In this document: in pieces, positions 49,734 to 59,739 of the stretch
Layout of the letters: each line of letters opens with the position of its first letter
Position numbering within the stretch: position 1 is the first letter of the stretch
DNA from: Hamadaea flava
GTDB lineage: Bacteria > Actinomycetota > Actinomycetes > Mycobacteriales > Micromonosporaceae
Direction: 5' to 3'
NCBI RefSeq assembly: GCF_024172085.1
Contig: NZ_JAMZDZ010000001.1
Coordinates: forward strand, 4,774,001-4,838,000
DNA: 64,000 bases
Translations under genes and position numbers: made by a program
The notes under the pieces: generated by a model
What the model was told of the DNA's origin: nothing
Database searches by the model: none
What the model saw: only the letters and a program-made list of their open reading frames with translations

Positions 49734-51626
49734 GTGTTCGATGCTCGCCGCATCTCCATGGTCTCTCGGCTGGCTGCACTGCCAGCCGGGCCTGAGCTGG
49801 CGGCGGCTCTTGAGGCACTGACTTCTCGGGCATCGACCCCCGAGGCACCGAAGCCGGGTTCGCCGGACTGCGCGGTGCTGGACTCAGGGGTACCGGACCC
49901 GATGGCGTCAGGCTCCGCCGCACCGGCTCCCGCAGTGCCGAACTCCGACGTGCCCGACCCGATGGCGTCCGATCCTGGCAGGCCGGCTCCTTCAGCGCCG
50001 CCCTCCGGCACGCCTGGCTTCCTGGTGCGGGGCTTCGTCGAGCCGAACTCCACAGCGCCGGACTCCGACGTGGCGGACTCAACGGTGCTGGACCCCGACG
50101 TGCCGGACTCAACGGTGCTGGACCCCGACGTGTCGAACTCCAGGGTGCGGTACTCCGTCGAGCCGAGCCCCACGGTGCCGGGCTGCGACGTGCTGGATCC
50201 CGGTGGGCTGGCCCCCTTGGCAATGGGCTCCGGCTCGCTCGCACCGGGGGAGCAGGTGGATGTGCTCGTCGCGCTCGCGAGGCAAGCGGCCCACGCCCAA
50301 GCTCGTCTGCTCCAGGGGATGACGATCGTCGCCGCTCAGTCGACCGGCGTCGGGTTCGACTCCGATGAGGTGGCCTTCGCCTTGCATCTCACCCGGCGCG
50401 GCGCGCAGAACCAGGTCGCCTTGGCGCAGGATCTTCTGGCTCGACTGCCGATGGCGTGGTCGGCGCTGGATCGCGGCGACATCTGCCTGGCTCGAGCGAA
50501 GGTCTTCTCCGACGTTCTCATCGCTGCACCGGATGAGGTCGCCCGCGATGTGGCTACCCGGTTGCTGCCCATCGCGGTCGACTTGACAGCCGGGCAACTC
50601 CGAGCCCGACTCCATAAGGAGTTGCTCACCGCCGACCCCGACGCCGCCCGGGCTCGCTACGACCGATCTGTCGCGGAGCGTCGAGTGTGCCTCTCGCCGA
50701 ACGATGACACCACGGCGTGCCTCTCCGGAATCTTCCTACCACCGGCCAAAGCCGCGGCCGCCTTCGAGCGCGTCGACGCACTCGCCCGCGGGCGGAAGCG
50801 CGACGGCGACACGCGTACGCTCGACCAGCTGCGCGCCGACATCTTCTGTGACCTCCTCGCCGGAGTTGACTGTGGCGCAAGCCCCGTCGCCCGCCCCGGC
50901 GTCGTCGAGCTTCTTGTTCCACTGGAAACGCTGACGGGGCAATCCGAGGCCCCCGCACACCTCGCGGGCTACGGACCGGTCATCGCCGACATCGCCCGGC
51001 AGGTGGCGGCGCAGCAGGCGAGGCAGGAAGCAGCACGACGCCACGGCGAAGCCGCCGCGGCCGAACGGGGCGACAAGTTGGGCGCGAAGTTGGGGGAGTG
51101 GCTCGCCACTCATTGGCGCTACCGGGTTTACGACGGCGACGGCCAACTCCTGTACGCCGGGACTACGCGGGCTCGCCCCGGCTCGCCGCACACCGGCTCC
51201 TCACACGTCGCCGCACCGCGCACCAAATCGCCGCGTACTCCGTTGGCGCGCGTTGCGGGTTGCCAAAGCGAGCCGGTGGCGCCCGGCGTACTGCGCCTGC
51301 AACCACTCCAGCCGTGCCCGCCGACGGCGAGCGATCCAACCGCCCGTTTCCCCGATGCCGCCACGCGGCGGTGGGTCGCCGCTCGCGACAACACCTGCCG
51401 CGCGCCTGGATGCACCAATCCCGCTCGCACCTGCGATACGGACCACACGGTCGACCACGCTTTCGGCGGCCCGACGACCGACGAGAATCTCGGCCTGCTG
51501 TGCCGACATCACCACCGACTGAAACACGAAGGCGGGCACCGGTTACGTCAGATCCGGCCGGGCCATTTCGCATGGGAGAGCCCCAGCGGCCGGACCTACC
51601 GAACGGATCCCGATCCGCCGTCGTGA
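49734..51626 (+). CDS. DUF222/HNH endonuclease-domain protein
   Basis: 630 residues. Residues ~30-165 are a Pro/Ser/Asp-rich insert with imperfect repeats of the form VPDPMAS and DSTVLDPDVPDSTVLDPDVS. The DUF222 helical domain covers ~165-440 (EQVDVLVALARQAAHAQARLLQGM, FDSDEVAFALHLTRRGAQNQVALAQDL...). The HNH nuclease is C-terminal: Cys555, Cys560, CDTDHTVDH (567-575) and Cys590 with RHHHRLKH. Such proteins occur in many copies in actinobacterial genomes and are often tied to mobile elements; their target is unknown. It lies between two pairs of parS sites. GTG start. Confidence 0.9.
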   Translation: MFDARRISMVSRLAALPAGPELAAALEALTSRASTPEAPKPGSPDCAVLDSGVPDPMASGSAAPAPAVPNSDVPDPMASDPGRPAPSAPPSGTPGFLVRGFVEPNSTAPDSDVADSTVLDPDVPDSTVLDPDVSNSRVRYSVEPSPTVPGCDVLDPGGLAPLAMGSGSLAPGEQVDVLVALARQAAHAQARLLQGMTIVAAQSTGVGFDSDEVAFALHLTRRGAQNQVALAQDLLARLPMAWSALDRGDICLARAKVFSDVLIAAPDEVARDVATRLLPIAVDLTAGQLRARLHKELLTADPDAARARYDRSVAERRVCLSPNDDTTACLSGIFLPPAKAAAAFERVDALARGRKRDGDTRTLDQLRADIFCDLLAGVDCGASPVARPGVVELLVPLETLTGQSEAPAHLAGYGPVIADIARQVAAQQARQEAARRHGEAAAAERGDKLGAKLGEWLATHWRYRVYDGDGQLLYAGTTRARPGSPHTGSSHVAAPRTKSPRTPLARVAGCQSEPVAPGVLRLQPLQPCPPTASDPTARFPDAATRRWVAARDNTCRAPGCTNPARTCDTDHTVDHAFGGPTTDENLGLLCRHHHRLKHEGGHRLRQIRPGHFAWESPSGRTYRTDPDPPS

Positions 51627-51644
51627 CAGGGCGCGGCTGCGCGA

Positions 51645-51660
51645 TGTTTCACGTGAAACA
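51645..51660. promoter_or_regulatory. parS site
   Basis: Perfect 16-bp TGTTTCACGTGAAACA 18 bp after the HNH gene stop. Confidence 0.92.
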
Positions 51661-51723
51661 GGAAGATCCATTTGAGATTCAGCTGGCAAGTGGGCGGTTC
51701 TCATGGCGGGCGTGCTCGGTGCT

Positions 51724-51793
51724 GACGCCCATGCCGAGACTTCGGTATGGGCGTCTGGATCCGAAGCGCGTCGCCAGGTGGCACGCTTCGGAT
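51724..51793 (+). terminator. Two adjacent strong hairpins downstream of the HNH gene
   Basis: The first has a 14-bp stem (51724-51737 and 51742-51755, one G-T pair) with loop GACT. The second has a 10-bp outer stem (ATCCGAAGCG 51759-51768; CGCTTCGGAT 51784-51793) with an inner GCCA/TGGC stem. They may be terminators of the HNH gene, though no T run follows. Confidence 0.4.
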
Positions 51794-52241
51794 CGGCAGC
51801 GCCGCCACAAGGACCGTCGTCGTCACAGGCGCCATCGTCGCAGACCGCCGTCGCGGTGAATCCCCGTCGCGGTGGGCCCGCCATCGGGCGGAGGTCGGCT
51901 GCGGATTAGCGGAGTGCAATGCGCGGCGCCTGAAGTTCGGCGTTGGAATTCTGGCGTTGGAATTTGGCGTTGAAGGTTCGGCGGTTCCTCGCGGCGCGAT
52001 GCGCGTAGGCCGGGGTACCGGAGGACACACACCACCCACGGGCGCCATCGGTGCGCCGTATCAGCCGGGCCGGCCCCACGCCCGATACAGGCCGGGGTTC
52101 ACGTCAGCAGTAGGAAACGCACGAAGCGGCGGTCCAACGCAGCCCATGCCAGAACCAGCCTCGCCACCAGGATTCCCTCGCAGCCGAATGCTGTCGGAAC
52201 TCCGGCGGCGAACCCACCGGACTCCGGCCGCCGTCTGATGC
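51794..52241. other. Stretch without a recognised gene
   Basis: About 450 bp of GC-rich sequence with short direct repeats (GGCGTTGGAATT-like at 51938-51975). Several open frames cross it on both strands, but none has family-like composition or a good ribosome binding site. Confidence 0.5.
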
Positions 52242-52780
52242 TCACCTCAACTGGTCGAGAACCGCCCAGCCCTCGGTGGAGCCGAACAGGCACCCGTGCA
52301 GGGCCACACAGATCCGGCGGTCGACGGCGAGAGCCTTCCACCACAACGCCGCGCCACGTGAAGACGCAGACGTCACTAACTGGATCCTGGCTCCTGGTGC
52401 CGGGTGACGAAGCGCTATGCACTCCGTCGGCGGTTTGACGGGAACGACGACGAGCGGTTCGCTCTTGAGCTTGCCGGACCAGAAGCCCTGACCGACGCCA
52501 CGAAGTCGTGGTCCCGGCGAGCTCCAGTTGTCGCGAGGTCCCAAGGGCTGCCTTGAACACCCACATCCGAGCCTCGTACGCGATGCCAATGTCGAGCCCG
52601 ATCCGGCCGGCAGCAAACCGCCAAGCGCCGGCTCGCGGTACGCCAGGGGAGCGATGTTCGGCGCTGCAGAGCTCAACGCATAGTGCGGTGTGGAGAGGAA
52701 CTTCGAACCCAACGCCGACAGGAGAGCGGGCAACGGCTGCGCGCAGAGCCGTTTTGGTCGCTCGGCCGCCTCGCTGAGGG
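52242..52780 (-). pseudogene. Possible decayed gene remnant
   Basis: On the minus strand two overlapping frames each contain a protein-like stretch. One frame has IGLDIGIAYEARMWVFKAAL (about 52535-52595). The other continues downstream with LVVVPVKPPTECIALRHPAP and ends GCLFGSTEGWAVLDQLR before the stop at 52242. Reading one and then the other would give a more natural protein, suggesting a frameshift. I do not recognise the family. This is a weak, composition-based call. Confidence 0.25.
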
Positions 52781-53145
52781 TGGGTCGTTCTGGCCCCGGC
52801 GCGGCCCAGTTCCGTTCGCCCACGCTGCGCCACGCGCCTCCGTTGGTGTGAGGTCGACAACGCGATCGAACGCCTAAACGCCGCGGCACTTCGCTTGCGC
52901 CAGGCCCAAGCACGCTGGCTCGAGCCAACCGCGAGGCGTGCGGACCCATGCACGCCGGACGCACGCACGCCGGGTCCAACGCACTCGGAACCAACGCACC
53001 CGGAACCGACGCACTACGAGCCCACGTTGGGTCCGACGTACGCCGGGCGCGAAAGCCTGGCCCATGCACACAGGTCGCGCACACACGCCGAACCCGTAAA
53101 CACCGGGCCGGCCCCAAACTGGGCCAGCTCGCACTGGGCCGGCTC

Positions 53146-53295
53146 GCACGGGGCCCGCTCGCACGGGGCCCGCTCGCACGGGGCCCGCTCGCACGGGGCC
53201 CGCTCGCACGGGGCCCGCTCGCACGGGGCCCGCTCGCACGGGGCCCGCTCGCACGGGGCCCGCTCGCACGGGGCCCGCTCGCACGGGGCCCGCAG
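53146..53295. repeat. 15-bp tandem repeat array (9 perfect copies plus a partial)
   Basis: The unit GCACGGGGCCCGCTC is repeated nine times without change from 53146 to 53280, with a partial tenth to 53295 and diverged copies before 53146. As 15 is a multiple of three, all six frames stay open and give five-residue repeats, which creates spurious long frames. The perfect identity suggests recent expansion. Confidence 0.92.
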
Positions 53296-53644
53296 CCTTG
53301 GGCACGCCGACCCATGCCCAGGATGGCGACCGCCAATCGCGCCGAGGATCGGGGCGCGTACTAGCTCAGTGGAATCGGGTCAGCGAATCGGCTCGGTGAA
53401 CGTGCCTCCGATCTCAGCTCCCACCCCGGGAGTTGTCGCCGCAACCCGGCACCATCCGCGGCAACCCTCGCTATACCGATCGGGTGGCGGTCCGCATCTC
53501 CACAGGACCCCCACGATCCAGCAGCTGCTTAGCCGACGAACCGCGCTCGCGCTTGGGATCCGGGCAGGGGACCTGCAGCGTTGCGAGTCGGACCGTGGTG
53601 GCTAGCCAGGCCCACCGAGCAGGCCCAGCCGCGAATCGAGCCAG

Positions 53645-53731
53645 CCCCACCGAGCCAGCCCCACCGCGTTGGGCCCCACCGAGCCAGCCCCACCGCGTTG
53701 GGCCCCACCGAGCCAGCCCCACCGCGTTGGA
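53645..53731. repeat. 29-bp tandem repeat (3 copies)
   Basis: Three copies with period 29 start at 53645, 53674 and 53703, each beginning CCACCGAGCCAGCCCCACCG; the last differs at its end. Related fragments lie on both sides. No gene is supported. Confidence 0.8.
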
Positions 53732-54525
53732 CTCCACCGCGCTGGGGCCCGACGTGCTGAGCCAATGGCGCTAGGCCCACCGAGTCGGCCTACGGACCAC
53801 CTTTGGCCGAACCGGCCAGGCTGGCCAGCCTGGTCCGAACCAGTAGCGCCGAACCAGCCCAGTTCGTGCCACCGCCACGGACGGCCGCTGAACCGACTGG
53901 GAATGCCGCTCCTTCGCCGCCCGAGCCAGGTCTGGGTGCCGAGCCTCGCCGACCGCGATCGGCAACCCGATCGGACCCACGACCGGGAGCCAGAAGACCA
54001 GAGGACCGGGGAGCGCCGGGCACCGAGGCGAACGGGGGAACCGACTGGCTGAGGGTGGGGAGACCGAGGGACCGGGCTCGCCGGGATTGGGAGCCGCCGG
54101 GATTGGGGGCCGGGATTGGGGATCGGCGGATCACGTCACCCCACCCGGCGCAGCCGCAGCGCCGACCGCCGCGTGACACGGCGACCTCACGGCTGCACCG
54201 CCACGGCACGGCTGCACCGGCACACCGGCACCGCCGATCCCGCCCTAACCGGAGTCGACCAGATCCCCCGACACCGATCGGATCTGACCGAGCGAGCGCC
54301 GCCGAGCGACCGCACCGACCGATCTGCCCGAGCGAGCGCACCGACCGAGCGAACGTCCCGACCGCGACTCGAGAATCCGCTCCAGAAGCCCAGGCACCGT
54401 CCTCACCTCAACCCGTGAGCCCTGACGCCCGCCACCGGAATCCAACCCGGCCGAGGCACCCGGCACGACCGACCCTCGCCAGCCAAGAGCGACACCACCC
54501 CTGGGGGAGGGGAGTGACCCACCGA
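53732..54525. other. Gene-free GC-rich spacer between repeats and parB
   Basis: About 800 bp crossed by several low-complexity frames rich in Arg, Pro and Ala on both strands. None has a recognisable domain or good ribosome binding site. Short GGGATTGGG-type repeats occur near 54055-54125. I see no gene. Confidence 0.5.
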
Positions 54526-54541
54526 TGTTTCACGTGAAACA
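54526..54541. promoter_or_regulatory. parS site
   Basis: Perfect TGTTTCACGTGAAACA, 105 bp beyond the 3' end of parB and 18 bp before its terminator. Confidence 0.93.
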
Positions 54542-54559
54542 CGGAGATCCACAACGAGA

Positions 54560-54590
54560 ACGGCCCGGCCGCTCCAAGCGACCGGGCCGT
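54560..54590 (-). terminator. Terminator downstream of parB
   Basis: ACGGCCCGG (54560-54568) and CCGGGCCGT (54582-54590) pair; the intervening CGCT and AGCG extend the stem. It lies ~55 bp after the parB stop on the minus strand. Confidence 0.65.
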
Positions 54591-54645
54591 ACGAGATGGT
54601 GCGAGACGGAGCGAGACGGCACAAGGCCGTGCAAGATATTCCGGA

Positions 54646-55656
54646 TTACTCCTGGCGGTCCACGCCGATGATGCCGACGATGCGCTCCAGGTCGTCCACC
54701 GTCGCGAACTCGATCGTGATCTTCCCCTTGGAGCGGCCGATGTCGACCTTCACCCGGGTGTCGAACCGGTTGGAGAGGCGGTCGGCCAGATCCGTCAGGG
54801 CCGGCGCGTGCGGCTTGGTCCGGCGGGCGGCGGGGGACTTCTCGGCTGGCGTACCGTCGGACAGCGCGAGCGTGACGAGTTCTTCGACCGCCCGGACAGA
54901 AAGACCTTCGGCGACGATGCGGGTCGCCAGCTCCTCCTGCCTCCCCGAGTCGTCCAGCCCCAGGAGCGCCCGGGCGTGGCCCGCGCTTAGTACGCCCGCC
55001 GCCACCCGACGCTGCACCGGCGCCGGCAGGTTCAGTAGCCGGATGGTGTTCGAGATCTGCGGCCGGCTGCGGCCGATCCGGCGCGCGAGTTCTTCATGTG
55101 TCGCCCCGAACTCCTCCAGCAGCTGCTGGTACGCGGCTGCCTCTTCGAGCGGGTTCAGCTGCGCCCGGTGGATGTTCTCCAGGAGGGCGTCCCGGAGCAT
55201 GTCGTCGTCCCGGGTGTCCCGGATGATCGCCGGGATGAGATCCTTGCCGACCGCCTGGGCGGCGCGCCAACGGCGCTCACCCATGACGAGTTCGTACTTG
55301 TCCGCACCGAGGTCGCGGACCACGATCGGCTGAAGGAAGCCGACCTCCTGGATGGAGATCTTCAGCTCCTCCAGCGCTTCCTCGTCGAAGACGGTTCGGG
55401 GCTGCTTCGGGTTGGGGACGATCGAGTCGACCGAGATCTCGGCGAACCGTGCGCCCGGAACGGGAGCCAGCTCACGCGAATCGGGTGCGGTGGGGGCCGG
55501 GGGAGCGGTGGGCGGCACGACTTCGGCCGCCGGCGTACTCTGCCGGGGCGCGGCGGGCGCCGGCTCCTCAGGTGCGGCGGCGGGCGCCGGTCCGGTCGGG
55601 ATCAGCGCGCCGAGGCCACGCCCCAGCCCGCCCTTCGGCCGTGCAGCGGCACTCAT
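54646..55656 (-). CDS. parB: Chromosome-partitioning protein ParB
   Basis: 336 residues from the ATG giving [20 protein letters not shown], a standard actinobacterial ParB start that binds ParA. The ParB/Sulfiredoxin-like CTPase domain has [28 protein letters not shown] and [17 protein letters not shown]. The helix-turn-helix has [45 protein letters not shown]. The C-terminus dimerises. It loads on the parS sites found across 47-57 kb and slides along DNA as a CTP-dependent clamp. Its ATG overlaps the parA stop by four bases. Confidence 0.98.
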   Translation of the reverse strand: MSAAARPKGGLGRGLGALIPTGPAPAAAPEEPAPAAPRQSTPAAEVVPPTAPPAPTAPDSRELAPVPGARFAEISVDSIVPNPKQPRTVFDEEALEELKISIQEVGFLQPIVVRDLGADKYELVMGERRWRAAQAVGKDLIPAIIRDTRDDDMLRDALLENIHRAQLNPLEEAAAYQQLLEEFGATHEELARRIGRSRPQISNTIRLLNLPAPVQRRVAAGVLSAGHARALLGLDDSGRQEELATRIVAEGLSVRAVEELVTLALSDGTPAEKSPAARRTKPHAPALTDLADRLSNRFDTRVKVDIGRSKGKITIEFATVDDLERIVGIIGVDRQE

Positions 55657-56840
55657 GCGGTGACTCCGATCTTCGCGCCGCGCTCGGCGATCTCCTGGGC
55701 TGCCTCGAAGTAGCTCGTCGCCCCACGGGAGCCCGGGTCGTACGTCATGACCGACTGGCCGTAGCTGGGCGCCTCGGACACCCGCACGTTGCGGGGGATC
55801 ACCGAGGTGAGCACCTTGTCCCCGAAGTGGTTGCGGACGTCCTGCTCGACCGCATCCGCTAGGCGCGTACGCCGGTCGTACATGGTCAGCAGGATCGTCG
55901 ACACGTCCAGCGTCGGGTTCAGGTGGGCCTTCACGAGGTTGATGTTGTTGAGGAGCTGGTTCAGACCCTCCAGCGCGTAGTACTCGCACTGGATCGGGAT
56001 CAGCACCTCCTGCGCCGCGACGAGAGCGTTGACCGTCAGCAGGCCGAGCGACGGCGGGCAGTCGATGAAGACGTAGTCGAACTCGGTCGGGTACGCCTGG
56101 ATGGCCCGCCCGAGGCGGGACTCCCGCGCGACGACCGAGACGAGCTCGATCTCGGCACCGGCCAGGTCGATCGTCGCCGGTACGCAGTGCAGGTTCGGAA
56201 TGCCCTCGACCGGCTGGGCGACGTCGGCCAGCGGCACGTTCTCAATCAGGCAGTCGTAGACGTCCGGGATGCCGGCGTGGTGGGGGACGTTCAGCCCGGT
56301 TGAGGCGTTGCCCTGAGGGTCGAGGTCGACCACCAGTACGCGGTTGCCGTGCAGCGCGAGGGCGACCGCCAGGTTCACGGTCGTCGTGGTCTTGCCGACG
56401 CCGCCCTTCTGGTTCGCCACACACATGACACGGGGCCGGGCCGGGCGAGGCATGGTGATCTCGCCGCTCGGGTTCAGAATCTGCACGGCTCGCATAGCCT
56501 CCATCGCCAGCGGCGGGTCGTCCTCGCGCGGCTCGGCCGCCGTTTCCTCTGCACCGTACGTGTTCGCCACGGGGACCTCGGTTTCGACATGCGCAGCGTT
56601 GGTGGCGGTCGCGCCGGGGACCGCGCTGACTGGACGGGGAGACGGGCTCGGACGGGTGCCGGGCGGGTTCGGGGGAGCGGGGGCGTACCCCGTCACGGTT
56701 CGCGGTGGCTCCGCCTCGCGCTGGCCCACCGGCTCAGCCTCACGTTGGGCACCCGATTCGGCGTACTCGGGTGCCAGAAAGGTCGGTGTCCGCGGCTGCG
56801 GCACCGATGTTTCACGTGAAACATCGTTCTGCACGGTCAC
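55653..56840 (-). CDS. parA: Chromosome-partitioning ATPase ParA
   Basis: 395 residues from the GTG after AGGGGCAGGG; the frame extends further upstream but that part looks non-coding. The first ~130 residues are disordered and Pro/Glu-rich. The deviant Walker [10 protein letters not shown] lies near 148, with [16 protein letters not shown] and [12 protein letters not shown]. ParA moves ParB-parS complexes away from the origin. A perfect parS site lies inside the start of the coding sequence and encodes the peptide DVSRET. It is cotranscribed with parB. Confidence 0.96.
   Translation of the reverse strand: MTVQNDVSRETSVPQPRTPTFLAPEYAESGAQREAEPVGQREAEPPRTVTGYAPAPPNPPGTRPSPSPRPVSAVPGATATNAAHVETEVPVANTYGAEETAAEPREDDPPLAMEAMRAVQILNPSGEITMPRPARPRVMCVANQKGGVGKTTTTVNLAVALALHGNRVLVVDLDPQGNASTGLNVPHHAGIPDVYDCLIENVPLADVAQPVEGIPNLHCVPATIDLAGAEIELVSVVARESRLGRAIQAYPTEFDYVFIDCPPSLGLLTVNALVAAQEVLIPIQCEYYALEGLNQLLNNINLVKAHLNPTLDVSTILLTMYDRRTRLADAVEQDVRNHFGDKVLTSVIPRNVRVSEAPSYGQSVMTYDPGSRGATSYFEAAQEIAERGAKIGVTA
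56808..56823. promoter_or_regulatory. parS site inside parA
   Basis: Perfect TGTTTCACGTGAAACA within codons ~6-11 of parA. ParB binding here could feed back on parAB transcription; this is inferred. Confidence 0.95.
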
Positions 56841-57213
56841 ATCCCTGCCCCTGATGGATGACGGCTCGACCGCGTCGTTGACCCGCACCAGAAGGGGGTC
56901 CACACAAACGACGCGCGGCCAGCCTACGGCGCTGGCGCTCGTGATTCCAGTTGAGTCCACCGGTCGGGCATCGTCAACGGCACGAACCGGCGGGGTGAAC
57001 ACCGCTAGTCCGTTCACCAGCAGGAGGCGACCCGCTACGCGCGGCACAGCTCCAGTGGGCCATCCCACACCCTGAGACCCCGCGCCCGAAGATGGTGGCA
57101 GGGGCGCTGCGGCCGGACGTGAAAGACGTTCGACGTCGGCCAAGCTTCTCGGGCGCCGACCCCTGCGTACCCCCACCTTCGACCCCCATGCGCGCCTCGC
57201 GCCCGAGGCCGGA
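56841..57213 (-). promoter_or_regulatory. rsmG-parA spacer
   Basis: About 370 bp between the rsmG stop and the chosen parA start. The parA frame stays open but its composition is not protein-like before 56840. It probably holds the parAB promoter. No clear terminator for rsmG is visible. Confidence 0.45.
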
Positions 57214-57957
57214 TCACCGCCGCGACCGCGCCCCTGAGCGTGCCGCCTTAGACGGCTTCGACTTCGTCCGCGCGATGCACGCCACCTCGACCACGGTGGT
57301 CGGCGGCTCGATCAGGCCTTCACCGCAGCGCACGACCACGGCGGGACCGCCGCCGAGACGAGTGACCGCCGCCTGGTGCTCGGCGATCTCCTCCGCGGCG
57401 GAGGAGCCCTTGAGTGCCAACATCCGACCGCCGATTCGGGCCAGCGGAAGGCACCATGCGGCCAGACGATCCAGCGGTGCGACCGCTCGGGCCGTCACCA
57501 CATCCGCCTCCGCGCCGGCCGCTTCCTCAGCCCGTCCTCGATGGACGGTCACGTTGCCGAGTTCGAGAGCCTCCACCACCTCGGTGAGGAAAGCGGTGCG
57601 TCGCGCCAGCGGCTCGATGAGGGTGACCGAAATGTCGGACCGAGCCACTGCGAGCACGATACCCGGCAGACCGGCCCCGGAGCCGACATCAACCACCGTT
57701 TCCCCGGAGGAAATCAACTCGGCCACCACCGCACAGTTGAGGAGGTGGCGATCCCAGATCCGGGGCGCCTCCCGCGGGCCGATCAGTCCGCGTACAACTC
57801 CTTCGGTGGCAAGGAGTTGCGCGTAGCGAGACGCGAGGTCGAGGCGAGACCCGAACAGCCGAATGGCCGCAGGTTCCAGAGAAGCAGGAACCCCGCCGGC
57901 CGAGAAGTCCGGCGCGGCGGGGTCATGGGTCATGTGATCCATTATCGCGGTCGTCAC
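57214..57957 (-). CDS. rsmG: 16S rRNA m7G527 methyltransferase
   Basis: 247 residues from the GTG that overlaps the jag stop; an ATG five codons later is an alternative. The Rossmann methyltransferase motif is [40 protein letters not shown], followed by [50 protein letters not shown]. It methylates G527 of 16S rRNA; loss gives streptomycin resistance in other bacteria. The C-terminal tail is basic. It lies between jag and parA, the usual origin order. Confidence 0.96.
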   Translation of the reverse strand: MTTAIMDHMTHDPAAPDFSAGGVPASLEPAAIRLFGSRLDLASRYAQLLATEGVVRGLIGPREAPRIWDRHLLNCAVVAELISSGETVVDVGSGAGLPGIVLAVARSDISVTLIEPLARRTAFLTEVVEALELGNVTVHRGRAEEAAGAEADVVTARAVAPLDRLAAWCLPLARIGGRMLALKGSSAAEEIAEHQAAVTRLGGGPAVVVRCGEGLIEPPTTVVEVACIARTKSKPSKAARSGARSRR

Positions 57958-58505
57958 ACCGGGTGGACGACGATCCGGCGGTTCGGCTCGACGCCTTCCG
58001 ACTCGCTCTCGACGCCCTCGGCCGCGTTGACCACGTCGTGGACGCACTTGCGCTCGAACGCCGACATGGGCTCCAACTGCACCGGCTCGCCGTGCTCGCG
58101 CACCTTCTCGATCGCGTTCTTGGCGACCGCGACGAGTTCCTTCTTGCGGTTGGCCCGGTAGCCGCCGACGTCGAGCAGCAGCCGGCTCGGCGCCCCGGTC
58201 TCGCGGTAGACCGCGAGCCGGGTCAGTTCCTGCAGGGCCTCCAGGGTCGCGCCGCGCGGTCCGACGAGCGCGCCCAGGCGCTCGCCGACCACCTCGACCA
58301 TCGGGCGTCCCCCCGAGACCATCTCGTCGATGTCGCCGTCGAAGTCGAGGATGTCCAGCAGACCCTCGACATAGTCGGCCGCGATCTCGCTCTGGTGGAA
58401 GAGCTCCTCGTCGCCGGCCGGTTCCGAACTCTGCTCCGCCTCAGCGGTCGCCGCCACGTCCGCCGGCTCTTCGGCGGCCAACGCCTCGGTCTTCGTCTCG
58501 GTCAC
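57954..58505 (-). CDS. jag: Jag/KhpB RNA-binding protein (KH-R3H)
   Basis: 183 residues. An acidic N-terminus is followed by a KH domain (~70-120, [35 protein letters not shown]) and an R3H domain ([22 protein letters not shown] with Arg-x3-His). It binds RNA and partners YidC genes in most bacteria; a role in growth and division has been shown elsewhere. GTG start, with 44 bp to yidC. Its stop overlaps the rsmG start. Confidence 0.96.
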   Translation of the reverse strand: MTETKTEALAAEEPADVAATAEAEQSSEPAGDEELFHQSEIAADYVEGLLDILDFDGDIDEMVSGGRPMVEVVGERLGALVGPRGATLEALQELTRLAVYRETGAPSRLLLDVGGYRANRKKELVAVAKNAIEKVREHGEPVQLEPMSAFERKCVHDVVNAAEGVESESEGVEPNRRIVVHPV

Positions 58506-58549
58506 GCTGCTGTCTCCGTTGGTTGTTGCGATGGCTTAGGGGGCGAGGC

Positions 58550-59446
58550 TCAGCCGACCTTCGGCTTCGAGCCGCCCTTCTTCGGGTTCGTCGGCTTCGC
58601 GCCGACCTTGGGCGCCAGCGCCTTGCGCTGGGCCTCGATCAGCTCGACGTCCTCGCCCTTCTTCGCCTTGGGCTTGGGCTCGACCGGCTTCCCGTTCACC
58701 AGCGGCGGGTACTTCTTCAGCACCCAGAACTGCTGGCCCAGCGAGAAGATGTTGGTCGTCGTCCAGTACAGGATCAAACCGAGGGGGAAGGCCGACACCG
58801 AAATGATCATCGTCAGCGGGATGCCGTAGAGCATCAGCCGCTGGACCATGCGCTGCTGGGGGTCCTCGCTCCAGCCGGTCTTCAGGATCATCTGGCGGCT
58901 GGTGAGGTAGGTGGTCGCGATCATGATGACGCCGAAGATCACACAGAGAACCGTGGCCAGGCCGCCGTTGCGCAGCGTCGCGCCGATCGAGACGCCGAAG
59001 AGCTCGGCGTCGCTCGCGCTGTGGAAGAGCGTCTCGCTCCACCCGTAGAGCGTGGGGTTGTGCTGGCCGCTGTCGAGTCGCCGGATGACGTGGAAGACGC
59101 CGAGGAAGATGGGCATCTGAATCAGCAGCGGGAGGCAACCCATCAGCGGGTTGGCCTTCTCGGTGCGGTAGAGCTCCATCATCTCTTTCTGGAGCGTCTC
59201 CCGGTCACCCTTGTGCTTCTCCTGCAGCGCCTTCATCTTCGGCTGGATCGCCTGCATGGCGCGCTGAGAACGGATCTGCTTGACGAAGAGCGGGAAGAGG
59301 ATGCCTCGGACGGTGAGCACCAGGAAGACGATCGAGAGGACCCAGTCCCAGTTGGTCGACAGCCACTCGCCGACGCCGATCTCGTCGAAGACCCAGTGCC
59401 AGGCGAGCATGACCCACGACACCGCGTAGTAGATCGGATCAAGCAT
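58550..59446 (-). CDS. yidC: Membrane protein insertase YidC
   Basis: 298 residues, the Gram-positive/actinobacterial short form with five membrane segments. The core is WVLSIVFLVLTVRGILFPLFVKQIRSQRAMQAIQPKMKALQEKHKGD, with the conserved arginine in the groove (TVRG), MGCLPLLIQMPIFLGVFHVIR and FPLGLILYWTTTNIFSLGQQ. The C-terminal ~50 residues are basic and disordered. It inserts membrane proteins with or without Sec. It starts at the stop of yidD (one base shared). Confidence 0.97.
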   Translation of the reverse strand: MLDPIYYAVSWVMLAWHWVFDEIGVGEWLSTNWDWVLSIVFLVLTVRGILFPLFVKQIRSQRAMQAIQPKMKALQEKHKGDRETLQKEMMELYRTEKANPLMGCLPLLIQMPIFLGVFHVIRRLDSGQHNPTLYGWSETLFHSASDAELFGVSIGATLRNGGLATVLCVIFGVIMIATTYLTSRQMILKTGWSEDPQQRMVQRLMLYGIPLTMIISVSAFPLGLILYWTTTNIFSLGQQFWVLKKYPPLVNGKPVEPKPKAKKGEDVELIEAQRKALAPKVGAKPTNPKKGGSKPKVG

Positions 59447-59739
59447 TAGGGTTGCGCTCCAGTCGCCTCGTTACGGCGGTGGGCGGCGGCCGGCGGAACC
59501 GGATCGAACCCACCAGGGTGGAAGGGGTGACACCGTCCGATCCGCCGGATCGCCAGCCAGCTACCCCGTAACGCGCCGTGGACGGCGAGCGCCTCCAGCG
59601 CGTAGGCGCTGCAAGACGGGTAGAACCGGCAGCGGGCCGGCAGGCCCGGACTTATCCAACGACGGTACGCGATAACTCCCAGCGCCAGCACGCGACCGGG
59701 GAGTGTCGCAGGTCGCGCTACACCAGGCAGGGTCTTCAC
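59446..59739 (-). CDS. yidD: Membrane protein insertion efficiency factor YidD
   Basis: 97 residues: [62 protein letters not shown] is a complete YidD signature with its three cysteines. It assists YidC. The GTG start overlaps the rnpA stop (GTGA). Confidence 0.97.
   Translation of the reverse strand: MKTLPGVARPATLPGRVLALGVIAYRRWISPGLPARCRFYPSCSAYALEALAVHGALRGSWLAIRRIGRCHPFHPGGFDPVPPAAAHRRNEATGAQP

Noticed and set aside
52874-53305. Minus-strand frame with VRAGP repeats
   Set aside because: Produced by the 15-bp array, which keeps all frames open.
53803-54537. Plus-strand 244-codon frame before parB
   Set aside because: Arg/Pro-rich, no family, ends at parS; looks non-coding.
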